From: a virus
Reading direction: 5' to 3' (one strand)
IMG/VR virus record: IMGVR_UViG_3300042465_001021
Span: 1 to 61,316 of that record
DNA: 61,316 nt
Positions 17,447 through 24,553 of this stretch are shown one piece after another. Below the pieces are notes generated by a model. It did no database searches, was not told where the DNA came from, and was given only the letters and a program-made list of their open reading frames with translations. The stretch's first letter is position 1. Each line of letters starts with the position of its first letter. Both the position numbers and the translations under genes were made by a program.

Positions 17447-19033
17447 TCACACCTCGTCCAGTTCCTGTTTATACAAATCGACAATCTTTTGATGACTGTC
17501 TACCTTTCCTTGCAGCATCGCGTACATCTTTCTCTCAACATCCGAACCTTGCAGATGAACCACCGTCATCTTGTTTTTCTGTCCAACTCGCTCGATACGC
17601 CCGATGCACTGCAAGTAGGTCTCGACAGACATCACAGGCGACCAAAAAACAATCGTGTCAGCAGCAGTCAGTGTGATTCCGTGCGATGCAGATTGAGGCT
17701 GAATTACTAGCACTCTCGGATCGGCACTCGTCTGGAATTGGTTGACGATCTCCGATCTATTCTGGGCACTGACAGAACCTTGTATGACGGCGACTGACTC
17801 TCCTTGCTTTCTCAGATACTCCACAACAATCTCGATGGTGTGGATGTATGGAACGAATATTACTACCTTGTTGGACGTTTCATCAAGTGTTTCTTGCAGG
17901 GCATTTAGCCGAGGCGAAACATCAAACTCCACCACATCTCGCTTGTCGGTGTAAACAGCCCCGCCTGAAATTTGTAACAGTTTATTTAGGGCAGCCGCTG
18001 CGTTGACTGCGCTGATCTGCTCCCCCGCTGCCTCGATAAGAAGTTGTTGCTTCAGTGACTTGTAGTACTGTGCTACTTGAGTAGTCAACGGTATGTCTCT
18101 TGTCTGGTACACCAAGTCGGGCAGATCAAGACAGTCCTTCTTGCAGTATCTAATTGCAGGTTGCAGTGCCTTGTAGACCTCAACCTGTGACGTTGGCTTC
18201 GGCATCCACTTGAATCGCGTCACGGGATACATTACCCGGTCACGCCATGCCATTGTGAACTTGGGGACTCTATAAGGAGATACCAGTTTTGCGATGCCGA
18301 ACGCATCGACAGGAGACTGCGATGCCGGTGTGCCGGTCATCATCCATAGCCACGTATGCGGCTGAATCAGTTTGGCAAGCGTCTTCCACCGCCGTGTCGA
18401 TGTCGTCTTGTATGCGTTGGCTTCGTCCACGATGATCAGATCGTAGTTAGCCTCAAGCAATTCTTTGAACACGACGAACGTACCATCGTAATTAATGATC
18501 GTGAAGTCAGACTCTTCGTCGATCAGATTCTTTCGTTTGGTAGCCGAGCCGTGTGCGATGGCGCAGCGACGGTGCATTGCTGTCTTAAAGATGTCTGCCT
18601 GCCACGCTGAATACATAATCGACAACGGACAGATCACAAGCACCTTCTTGATCACGCCGATGTTCATCAAATAGTCAGCAGCCCAGATCGCCGCAGATGT
18701 CTTGCCTGTGCCTGCCTCGTTGAAGCAGAACGCTCGTGGCCTTACCGAGAGAAACGACGCCGTATCTTTCTGATGTTCAAACGGTGTGTGGAATCCCGGC
18801 CAGTTGTAGTCACGCAGGATCGGTGAGGGAATCTTTGGCAGCGACGGATCAGGTTGTTCAACGTCAATGATCGACGCCAACTTCATCGCTTCCTCTTGTC
18901 CCCAGTACACCAACACTTCTTTACTTTCTTCGCCTGACTTCAGAATCTCGCACTTCTCAATGCGCGAATAGGCTTCATCCGCTAGTTGCGGATTCACCTG
19001 AAACTGAAGTGCTGTGTTCTCTATTACTTGCAT
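17447..19033 (-). CDS. SNF2/SF2 DNA helicase
   Basis: A 528-aa protein. Residues 105-113 NEAGTGKTS are the Walker A motif, DEAN at 203-206 is motif II, TGTPAS at 233-238 is motif III, and QCIGRIERVGQ near residue 485 is motif VI. The layout is that of SNF2-like superfamily 2 helicases, common in phage replication modules where they remodel forks or start replication. The gene follows a 187-bp leader with its own promoter and several hairpins, the last of which is terminator-like, 33 bases upstream of the ATG. Only a weak Shine-Dalgarno (AGGT) is visible. Confidence 0.9.
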   Translation of the reverse strand: MQVIENTALQFQVNPQLADEAYSRIEKCEILKSGEESKEVLVYWGQEEAMKLASIIDVEQPDPSLPKIPSPILRDYNWPGFHTPFEHQKDTASFLSVRPRAFCFNEAGTGKTSAAIWAADYLMNIGVIKKVLVICPLSIMYSAWQADIFKTAMHRRCAIAHGSATKRKNLIDEESDFTIINYDGTFVVFKELLEANYDLIIVDEANAYKTTSTRRWKTLAKLIQPHTWLWMMTGTPASQSPVDAFGIAKLVSPYRVPKFTMAWRDRVMYPVTRFKWMPKPTSQVEVYKALQPAIRYCKKDCLDLPDLVYQTRDIPLTTQVAQYYKSLKQQLLIEAAGEQISAVNAAAALNKLLQISGGAVYTDKRDVVEFDVSPRLNALQETLDETSNKVVIFVPYIHTIEIVVEYLRKQGESVAVIQGSVSAQNRSEIVNQFQTSADPRVLVIQPQSASHGITLTAADTIVFWSPVMSVETYLQCIGRIERVGQKNKMTVVHLQGSDVERKMYAMLQGKVDSHQKIVDLYKQELDEV

Positions 19034-19065
19034 TATATAAACCTAACTATACACCACTGGTGAAT

Positions 19066-19086
19066 TAAAAAGCCCGTAACGTGGGC
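19066..19086 (-). terminator. Weak intrinsic terminator at the end of the structured RNA
   Basis: Minus strand: GCCC-N7-GGGC (19072-19086) followed by five T residues (19067-19071). The stem has only four G-C pairs plus a possible G-U, so termination is probably partial. It lies 33 bases upstream of the helicase start codon. Confidence 0.5.
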
Positions 19087-19220
19087 CAATCGTCTGAAGC
19101 ATGGGAGAAAGTGTAAGACCATCTTCAGATGACGCAGTTAATGTGTTGGGTGGACTAAACCCTGTGGGAGAGGTATGAAATCCCACGCCGTCGTAGTCAC
19201 TTGCGCCTTGACTGAACGGT
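19066..19220 (-). ncRNA. Candidate structured small RNA or leader RNA
   Basis: From a predicted start near 19220 the minus-strand RNA can fold into successive hairpins. H1 is CCGUU..AGUCA(AGGCGCAAG)UGACU..GACGG (19189-19218). H2 is GUGGGA/UCCCAC (19164-19186). H3 is GGGU/ACCC (19148-19162). H4 is a long stem with CGUC-UGAAG-AUGG on one arm and CCAU-CUUCA-GACG on the other (19091-19134, small bulges). The last is a GCCC/GGGC hairpin followed by five U residues. No open reading frame explains the region. It has its own promoter. It may be a free RNA of about 150 nt or an attenuating leader of the helicase gene. I do not recognise the fold. Confidence 0.55.
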
Positions 19221-19226
19221 ATTCAA

Positions 19227-19255
19227 TTTATAAGGACTCCCGTACAAGCAGTCAA
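19227..19255 (-). promoter_or_regulatory. Sigma70-type promoter, TTGACT-17-TATAAA
   Basis: Minus-strand -35 TTGACT at 19250-19255 and -10 TATAAA at 19227-19232, with exactly 17 bases between. The -35 hexamer begins just after the stop codon of the basic HNH-like gene. The predicted start is near 19220, giving a 187-nt structured leader before the helicase gene. It is among the best promoter matches I found in the window. Confidence 0.75.
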
Positions 19256-19259
19256 GCCC

Positions 19260-19514
19260 CTATTTCATCGACCCATCCGACTTTCTACGGAACGAGCGGT
19301 TCTTGCTAGGCGGCTCTAACCGTGTGCCAGTCTTGTTACTGCCGCCCTTCGACAAGGCTTTCACATGGGCAACGTCCTTGCCCTTTCTGCTAATACCTTT
19401 CTTGTCGTAAGAACGACGCGCCCGTTGGCGCTCCATGCGGTTCTCGTGTTCGCCACGCTCAACCTGCTGCTCGTATTCCTTCTTGTACGGCCTCGCCTTG
19501 TTCACGTACGGCAT
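19260..19514 (-). CDS. Small basic HNH-like protein
   Basis: An 84-aa, strongly basic protein with GGAGG seven bases before the ATG. Residues 47-75 (VAHVKALSKGGSN, then RLEPPSKNRSFRR) resemble the central His and Asn positions of an HNH/treble-clef nuclease core (compare DH-x-x-PLSKGG...N), but the zinc-binding Cys pairs are absent. It may be a degenerate or minimal HNH protein, or a DNA-binding protein on that fold. It sits between the Cas4-like nuclease and the structured RNA promoter. Confidence 0.6.
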   Translation of the reverse strand: MPYVNKARPYKKEYEQQVERGEHENRMERQRARRSYDKKGISRKGKDVAHVKALSKGGSNKTGTRLEPPSKNRSFRRKSDGSMK

Positions 19515-20171
19515 CTATCTGCCTCCATAAAATTTGCACGATTCAACTGGGCAATGCTTGCGGCACAGCCCGGTCGGGTTAGGCGGCCATACTGCGTTGT
19601 CGAATGCAATACTCAACCTGCCTAGTTCTACTTCAAAGACCTTCCACATTCCCTCAATGTCATCCCTGACATACTCTTCCGTAATGAAGATGTTGTGCAA
19701 AAGAAACATTAGCCCAGACTTTATGTTCTGTACCGCCGGGAAATGTGCAAAGACCATCAATCCCATCAACTTCAACTGGTTCGGGTCGGCATAGGTCGGC
19801 TTGCCTGTCTTGTAATCGACGATGTAGGCGGTGTCCCCGTCTACGATCAGCAAGTCGGCTATGCCCCGTACCCAGTAATCCTCCCCGCCAAACTCACACG
19901 GCTCCTTGGCTGCATTCAGTGCCATCTCGTGTTCGCAATACTTGGTTCCCGGTATCTCAAGGAGCGGGTCAACCATCTTGCTAAACGGCTCATAGAACTT
20001 CGGCAGCGCAACGCCGTCCCTCACATAATCTTCTAGTGCCTTGTGAACCTCTTTACCGTACCGGGCATCATCACCCTCTCGGGATATGAAGTTCTTGGCG
20101 ACACGGATCTCATAGTACTGCTTCGGACAAGTCTTGTACTGTTTGAGACTGCTGTAACTCCACTTGACCAT
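19515..20171 (-). CDS. Cas4/RecB-like PD-(D/E)XK exonuclease
   Basis: A 218-aa protein. The ATG at 20171 overlaps the polymerase TAA. Motifs: GKEVH near residue 40 (His), GIADLLIVDG then IVDYKTGKP (Asp and D-x-K active site, about residues 103-124), and a QxxLMGLM-type helix. Cys15 (YKTC) and the C-terminal C203, C207 and C212 give the one-plus-three Cys pattern of Fe-S cluster RecB/AddB/Cas4 nucleases. There is no CRISPR array or other cas gene in the window, so it most likely processes DNA ends in replication or recombination with the adjacent polymerase and helicase. Confidence 0.85.
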   Translation of the reverse strand: MVKWSYSSLKQYKTCPKQYYEIRVAKNFISREGDDARYGKEVHKALEDYVRDGVALPKFYEPFSKMVDPLLEIPGTKYCEHEMALNAAKEPCEFGGEDYWVRGIADLLIVDGDTAYIVDYKTGKPTYADPNQLKLMGLMVFAHFPAVQNIKSGLMFLLHNIFITEEYVRDDIEGMWKVFEVELGRLSIAFDNAVWPPNPTGLCRKHCPVESCKFYGGR

Positions 20172-22027
20172 TAACAATCCCCATAGGACTCTCCGTATTT
20201 AGCTTCACAAGCGACGGGTAGTCCGGTTGCCCAATCTGGTGGAGTAGACATTACTTTAGTTATGAACGCAAGTGCTTCATCTATCTCAGGTTTTGGAACC
20301 ACAATTACGGCAGCGTCATGCACCGTCAGCACCGGACGGTATTTTTCCCGGATCTTTAACATCTGTTCCCCGACGATGATCCGGGCGAGTGCCTGCACCA
20401 CGTTCTCCACGACAGCGCCGCCCCATATCGTGACCTTGCCCTTGCGAGAATCGTACGTAGCCTTATTGTCTTCGTATCGTAGGTTGGGGTAATTAATCTT
20501 TAGACCATTCGGCAGGAATATGCCTTTGTTAGACGCACGTACGACTGCGTGTTCCCCAAGCATGTATCCGTACCTTTCACCCTCCAACACGATCATATCC
20601 TTCAAAGCCTGATCACATTCACGCCACAACTCGACGATCCTGTAGTTAGATTCTCGGTACAGATCGACAATCGCTTTGCACTGCTTCTCAGTCAGATCAG
20701 CACCGGGCGGTTGCGTCTTCAGTGTGTGCTGCAACTTGGCCGCGCCTGTGCCGTAACCCAATCCCAAGATACAAGTCTTACCGACGAATCGTTCGACCGG
20801 ATCAGCCTTGCTGATGTGCCGCTTGTAAATCTTCGATGCAAAGATCGAATACACATCCTCGCCCTTGCGGAACTGACTCGTTACGTCAGACTGTCCTGCC
20901 AACCATGCAAGTACACGGGCTTCTATTTGCGACGAGTCGCAGTTGATAATGAAATGACCCTGCGGAGCGACCACCGAATTCTTGAGTGCCTTCTTTTTCT
21001 TGTCTCGTGAAGGAAGGTTTTGTAGGTTGACGGAATCCATGCCCGACCAACGGCCTGTGTGAGCGCCGTAATACTTGAGCGGGATAGGTAGCCGACCGCG
21101 ATTCCTAGCACCAATATGTATAAAGCGTTCAATTCTTGACTCCTCTAGTGTTGATTTAGTCCCAAGTCTGACTGCACACAACTGCTGCACGAACGGATCT
21201 TCATGCTCCGTCAACGCGATGAATCCCGTATCATTCTTAGCAAGTGCGAATGTTTCCTTGCCAGTCGCAGGGCTAATCTTCATCGGCACAGAAATGTTCA
21301 GACCTTGCAAGATGGCAGCAAACTGTGGGTTGCTTGCCAACTTCTTTCTCACATCTTCTTCAGTCTCACACTTCAACTGTTCTTTCAGTTCGGACAGGAT
21401 GGTGTGCTTCTCTTTCTTGACTTCTTCAAGTCGTGTGACAAGTAACGCATCGTCCACCATCAATACCGGCTCCGTGTACATACGGAGCGTCATGTCGATC
21501 AAGTCTAGTTCTGGTTCCGGAAACGTAACAACCAACCTACTAAAAAGATCATAGGTAAGATCAACATCGTTGCAGCAATAACCAGCATACTTATCAAGAT
21601 CTCCAGAACTAAAATCCAACCTCTTCTTACCCAGTGCATTGATTACCTCCGTTCCTTTCTCCCCCAAGTTATATCGTTTTGCAAGCGCAGCGAGGGAGCC
21701 ACCCGCATCTACGCCGTGAGTTGCTCTGGCCATGCAGAGCGTGTCGAATAGATACGCAGGCTTGATGTCGAACACCCACGACAGGATTGCCCCATCAAAC
21801 TGAGTGTTGTGACACAGGAGCGCAGACGTATTCCAGTCCACTTGGTTTAGCCAAGCCTTGATCTCTTCGTGAGTACCGCTGAACCACTCGGTCTCGTTGT
21901 TGTCGATCTTCATAGCCACGCCGATAACTTCAAACCTCGGGTCGCGGATGTACTCCTCGGTCGTCAGTTTGGTTAGGCTATAGTCCTTGGCGTAATACGT
22001 TTCAAAGTCGAGCGTTATGAAACTCAT
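20171..22027 (-). CDS. polA: Family A DNA polymerase with 3'-5' exonuclease domain
   Basis: A 618-aa protein. I place the start at ATG 22027, which has GAGGGCG upstream. Exonuclease motif I is DFE at residues 7-9. Polymerase motif A is CDSSQIEARVLA near 361. Motif B is RFVGKTCILGLGYG with Lys417, and the residue equivalent to E. coli Phe762 is Leu421. Motif C is HDA at 570-572, where most family A enzymes have HDE. No 5'-3' exonuclease domain is present, as usual in phages. This is the replicative polymerase, acting with the helicase, primase-helicase and Cas4-like nuclease on the same transcript. Confidence 0.93.
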   Translation of the reverse strand: MSFITLDFETYYAKDYSLTKLTTEEYIRDPRFEVIGVAMKIDNNETEWFSGTHEEIKAWLNQVDWNTSALLCHNTQFDGAILSWVFDIKPAYLFDTLCMARATHGVDAGGSLAALAKRYNLGEKGTEVINALGKKRLDFSSGDLDKYAGYCCNDVDLTYDLFSRLVVTFPEPELDLIDMTLRMYTEPVLMVDDALLVTRLEEVKKEKHTILSELKEQLKCETEEDVRKKLASNPQFAAILQGLNISVPMKISPATGKETFALAKNDTGFIALTEHEDPFVQQLCAVRLGTKSTLEESRIERFIHIGARNRGRLPIPLKYYGAHTGRWSGMDSVNLQNLPSRDKKKKALKNSVVAPQGHFIINCDSSQIEARVLAWLAGQSDVTSQFRKGEDVYSIFASKIYKRHISKADPVERFVGKTCILGLGYGTGAAKLQHTLKTQPPGADLTEKQCKAIVDLYRESNYRIVELWRECDQALKDMIVLEGERYGYMLGEHAVVRASNKGIFLPNGLKINYPNLRYEDNKATYDSRKGKVTIWGGAVVENVVQALARIIVGEQMLKIREKYRPVLTVHDAAVIVVPKPEIDEALAFITKVMSTPPDWATGLPVACEAKYGESYGDC

Positions 22028-22203
22028 GACGCCCTCGCAACAACAAGTTTCCAACCTTTTCCGGTCTCAACAAATCCTGCCGCTGCCAATGCCTCAACTG
22101 ATCGGCAACCACCAAACTTGTATCGATGTGAATGAAACGCGCCTGCCGTAGCAAACTTGCGCTTACACTCAGTACACCTTCTTTCTTGCTTTACGACGCT
22201 CAC
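22024..22203 (-). CDS. Small CxxC zinc-finger protein
   Basis: A 59-aa open frame starting at GTG 22203, with AGAGAGG seven bases upstream, and ending in a TGA that overlaps the polymerase ATG (ATGA). The sequence contains CTECKRKFATAGAFHSHR followed by FGGC, then a GFVETGKGWKL end: a CxxC plus His/Cys zinc finger of the short phage type with a FxxHR core. It overlaps the preceding gene by 35 bases in another frame. The good ribosome site and the start-stop overlap argue that it is real and translationally coupled to the polymerase. Confidence 0.7.
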   Translation of the reverse strand: MSVVKQERRCTECKRKFATAGAFHSHRYKFGGCRSVEALAAAGFVETGKGWKLVVARAS

Positions 22204-22366
22204 TTTTCAACCTCTCTATTTCAGTCCGTAGATACTTAATCTCGTGGTGACACTGCCACAGCACACTACCCACCGTCAAAAACTTCATCTCAGTTGTGGT
22301 AGATGCGTCATTGATCTCGTTGGGTAACGCACGTATCAAGTCCAATATATCGTCCTCAATCTCCAC
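22169..22366 (-). CDS. Small hypothetical protein, acidic N-terminus and basic coil
   Basis: A 65-aa protein that starts at GTG 22366 with GGAG eight bases upstream, overlapping the end of the HNH gene by 11 bases. It has an acidic helix (EIEDDILDLIRALPNEI), a central hydrophobic patch and a basic C-terminal helix (IERLKSERRKARKKVY). No known domain. It is coupled on both sides to neighbours by overlaps. Confidence 0.6.
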   Translation of the reverse strand: MEIEDDILDLIRALPNEINDASTTTEMKFLTVGSVLWQCHHEIKYLRTEIERLKSERRKARKKVY

Positions 22367-22736
22367 TTTTCTTTCTCCTCTTACGCATCGCTTTCCGTGT
22401 TAAATCCCAGTGCAGTATCCGATGACAGTTGGAGCAGAGCGGTATGCACTTCTCTTCTGCCTCTTTGATTGCCTCGGCTATGTTTCTCTGTCTCACAGCC
22501 AAATAATTGACAGATCGCTTACCTTCTTTGATCACATGATGAAAGTCAATGATTGCCGGATGTTTTTTTCGGCAATGACTACATCGCTGCTTCGACTTGT
22601 ATGCGACCCACTCTGTTCTGTTTTTATCTCTACCCTTCCTCGCTCTCTTAATAACCTCTTGTCTGTTACCTTCGTACCACTTCCGTGCGTACACCTTTTG
22701 TTTGGCCTTACGTACGGCCTCGTCCTTGAACGGCAT
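22356..22736 (-). CDS. HNH endonuclease
   Basis: A 126-aa protein. RCSHCRKKHPAIIDFHH (residues about 51-67) and IPLCSNCHRILHW (about 98-110) give the two Cys pairs and the HH...N..H core of the HNH/treble-clef nucleases. The N-terminal 45 residues are a basic helix. Free-standing HNH genes in phages are often homing endonucleases, but some take part in packaging or replication. Its place directly upstream of the polymerase operon is typical of a homing endonuclease insertion. No intron is visible in neighbouring genes. Confidence 0.85.
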   Translation of the reverse strand: MPFKDEAVRKAKQKVYARKWYEGNRQEVIKRARKGRDKNRTEWVAYKSKQRCSHCRKKHPAIIDFHHVIKEGKRSVNYLAVRQRNIAEAIKEAEEKCIPLCSNCHRILHWDLTRKAMRKRRKKSGD

Positions 22737-22744
22737 CGAACCCC

Positions 22745-23179
22745 CTACAACCTCTTACGCCAGTACAACGCTCTTGCGAACGAGTACAGAATCTTGGGGG
22801 TGTAGAGTCTGAAGCCGCACGAGATCAGGTTGTTGGCACTTGGTATGTTGTCGGTGGTATCCGACACAGCCCATCTATACCCATGCCTCCTAGCCCACTG
22901 AACTCGTATCCGGATCATCTGCCGCTGAATGCCGTACCCCCTGTAAGCACTCAGCACACCGCAGCGTCCTAAATAAATCCCATCCTCCATCTGCTGTGAT
23001 GGCGACAAGCAACTAAATCCAACCGGGGCAGTCTTGTGGTACGCCATCCACCACACCCCATCTTCCGGGAAATAAAGATCATCTGCCGGAAGACAAGCCT
23101 TTTGCAGTACCTTCAACTGCCGCTTGATCCCCAGATCTGAAGCATCTACTTGGCCGTAAGTAATCTTCATACGGCACAA
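22745..23179 (-). CDS. GNAT family acetyltransferase
   Basis: Up to 144 aa. A TTG at 23179 has AGG five bases upstream; the ATG at 23170 is the alternative and has no close Shine-Dalgarno. IYLGRCGVLSAYRGYGIQRQMI (split: strand beta4, then RGYGIQ acetyl-CoA loop, then helix) is the GNAT motif A, at about residues 88-110, followed by WAVSDTTDNIPSANNLISCGF, the usual beta5-N-x-x-G-F end. The substrate is unknown; phage GNATs may modify host proteins or inactivate host factors. Confidence 0.8.
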   Translation of the reverse strand: MCRMKITYGQVDASDLGIKRQLKVLQKACLPADDLYFPEDGVWWMAYHKTAPVGFSCLSPSQQMEDGIYLGRCGVLSAYRGYGIQRQMIRIRVQWARRHGYRWAVSDTTDNIPSANNLISCGFRLYTPKILYSFARALYWRKRL

Positions 23180-23181
23180 TT

Positions 23182-23427
23182 TTACCTGATGTTTTTACCC
23201 CTCTGATACTCCAGTTCATTCATCAAAGTAAGCAGTTCTAATGAAATCACTGTAGCCTCGTCGGATAGCCCCGCCCTGCGAATGTTCTGTAAGGCTCGGT
23301 CTACTTGACTCTGCTGAGTTTGGCCGTACCCCCAAGGTGCAGCCTTCATTTCGTCTTTCCACGCGCCGGGCGGTGATTGATTGTCTATAGTCACGGCTCC
23401 GACGCTCGGCTTTAATTCTGTCGTCAT
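23182..23427 (-). CDS. Small hypothetical protein overlapping the gene upstream
   Basis: An 81-aa protein. GAGGGA lies nine bases before the ATG at 23427, inside the reading frame of the upstream gene. N-terminal half is Pro/Gly-containing and loop-like; residues 38-75 form helices (SQVDRALQNIRRAG, then LELLTLMNELEYQRG). It shares 212 bases with the 3' part of the 23216-23617 frame. Its composition looks protein-like and it has the better ribosome site, so I regard it as the real gene in the shared stretch. Confidence 0.6.
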   Translation of the reverse strand: MTTELKPSVGAVTIDNQSPPGAWKDEMKAAPWGYGQTQQSQVDRALQNIRRAGLSDEATVISLELLTLMNELEYQRGKNIR

Positions 23428-23617
23428 ATTGTTTTATCCCTCGATAAACCGCACCTGCCATGTGGTATTGCTTGATACCCCATAGCTCCACTAGGTCTTT
23501 GTATTTCACGCGCTCGTCTAATTCTCGTGCCTTACGTTTGCGTTCCAACAAAAACTTGTACTGCTCAAACGAAAGTGCCACGTTATATCTAGTTGGCTTT
23601 TTGTCATTCGTTTCCAT
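23216..23617 (-). CDS. Small basic protein; 3' half overlaps the next gene
   Basis: A 133-aa frame. The first 65 or so residues look like an ordinary small DNA-binding protein (LSFEQYKFLLERKRKARELDE split by loops, then DLVELWGIKQYHMAGAVYRGIKQYDDRI). After that the composition turns Arg/Ser-rich and shadow-like, exactly where the next gene starts in the +1 frame. Either the two genes overlap by 212 bases, or the original stop codon was lost. Function unknown. Confidence 0.55.
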   Translation of the reverse strand: METNDKKPTRYNVALSFEQYKFLLERKRKARELDERVKYKDLVELWGIKQYHMAGAVYRGIKQYDDRIKAERRSRDYRQSITARRVERRNEGCTLGVRPNSAESSRPSLTEHSQGGAIRRGYSDFIRTAYFDE

Positions 23618-23618
23618 G

Positions 23619-24290
23619 TCACATCTCTTTGGCTACCGCCAACCATTCGTCGCCGTACTCCACATCGCCCCAATCTTCGAACCACGGGCCACCTCTAGTG
23701 AAGTGGACAGCCACGGGATTCGGGCAGACGTTCTTCGTATGCCACCCTTCCAAGTAGTTGTAGGCAATCGGCAACTCACCAATGTTCTCTTCTAGCGTCC
23801 ACCGGAATTGATGCAAGTACATCCCAGTCCCGATGTTCACGCCCGTCAGAGTCAAGTTTTGCTTTACGTCCGGATGCTCACAGTTCAGCAGCATCAGGCT
23901 CGACCAATTCTTCTTTGGATACTTGTGCTGTGCATGGCCGTCCATCTTCGTCGTTTCTTTCGGCTTGTACTTGTGCTTCACGCACAGTACCGAATACTTC
24001 GGGTCGGCGTAGTCCATGACTCCTGCCACATCTCCTCGCCAGAGAAAGTCACAGTCCATGAACAACGCCCACCCTTTGTATCCAACTAGATACGGTGTCA
24101 GGAAACGAGTGAACGAAAACTCGGTAGAAGATAGAGGGTCATGCTCTCGCCAGTACCGATGCTGTTCTCGTAACTCGTCTTGCTTGATCGGTTGGATGTC
24201 GAGCGGTACAGATGTATATCGGAGCAATGATTCCTTGCACACCTGATACGCAATGTCTTCACGACTGTCCCAACCAATAAAAATCTTCAC
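23619..24290 (-). CDS. GT-A-fold glycosyltransferase (GT8-like)
   Basis: A 223-aa protein. Start taken at GTG 24290, with GGAG eight bases upstream and a GTGA overlap with the previous stop. The N-terminus VKIFIGWDSRED, the basic/aromatic middle and FMDCDFLWRG (DxD-type metal site at about residues 79-81) fit a GT-A nucleotide-sugar transferase of the GT8-like group. A C-terminal VAVHFTRGGPWFEDW resembles the acceptor/metal-site His region of that family. It stands next to a second, TPR-linked glycosyltransferase. Target could be phage DNA, virion protein or host surface; not decidable here. Confidence 0.75.
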   Translation of the reverse strand: MKIFIGWDSREDIAYQVCKESLLRYTSVPLDIQPIKQDELREQHRYWREHDPLSSTEFSFTRFLTPYLVGYKGWALFMDCDFLWRGDVAGVMDYADPKYSVLCVKHKYKPKETTKMDGHAQHKYPKKNWSSLMLLNCEHPDVKQNLTLTGVNIGTGMYLHQFRWTLEENIGELPIAYNYLEGWHTKNVCPNPVAVHFTRGGPWFEDWGDVEYGDEWLAVAKEM

Positions 24291-24553
24291 GCACCACACT
24301 CCTTCTTCGTCTTGTCTCGCACCAACACCAATAACTTACAGATCACATGGCTCTCGGTCTTCTGCTCCCCTGCCTTGTGCAAGAGATCAAACTGATGAGC
24401 CAAGTTCTCGATCATGTCCCAATCGATGTACTCCAACTCTAGGTTGTCGCCAATCGTCGCCCAGACTTTTTCCTGCGGCGGGATCGGGATCATGTTCTCG
24501 GGCTTAACGTCCAGATAGGACACATCGTCATCAGAATGTTCCATCGTAGTCAC
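24287..24553 (-). CDS. Small acidic hypothetical protein between two glycosyltransferases
   Basis: An 88-aa protein. GTG 24553 has GGAG seven bases upstream, better placed than for the ATG at 24544. Sequence is acidic in the first half (MEHSDDDVSYLDVKPEN) and helical in the second (MIENLAHQFDLLHKAGEQKTES, split by Gly). It overlaps the upstream TPR-glycosyltransferase end by 23 bases and the downstream gene by 4. No family recognised; tight coupling suggests it works with its neighbours. Confidence 0.6.
   Translation of the reverse strand: MTTMEHSDDDVSYLDVKPENMIPIPPQEKVWATIGDNLELEYIDWDMIENLAHQFDLLHKAGEQKTESHVICKLLVLVRDKTKKECGA

Noticed and set aside
19052-19062. CACCACTGGTG palindrome upstream of the helicase as another operator copy
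   Set aside because: The half-sites and spacing differ from the TTCAY-N6-RTGAA dyad; too short to claim.
19066-19220. Glutamine-II (downstream-peptide) riboswitch
   Set aside because: CGUUCA and GACGG occur in the first hairpin, but the conserved GGAAGUAGG segment and the three-way arrangement are missing.
19515-20171. Cas4 as sign of a CRISPR-Cas system
   Set aside because: No array, cas1 or cas2 in the window; Cas4-like nucleases are common in phage replication modules.
22356-22736. Intron or intein next to the HNH endonuclease
   Set aside because: The neighbouring genes are continuous and full length, with all motifs in place; no splice-site-like breaks seen.
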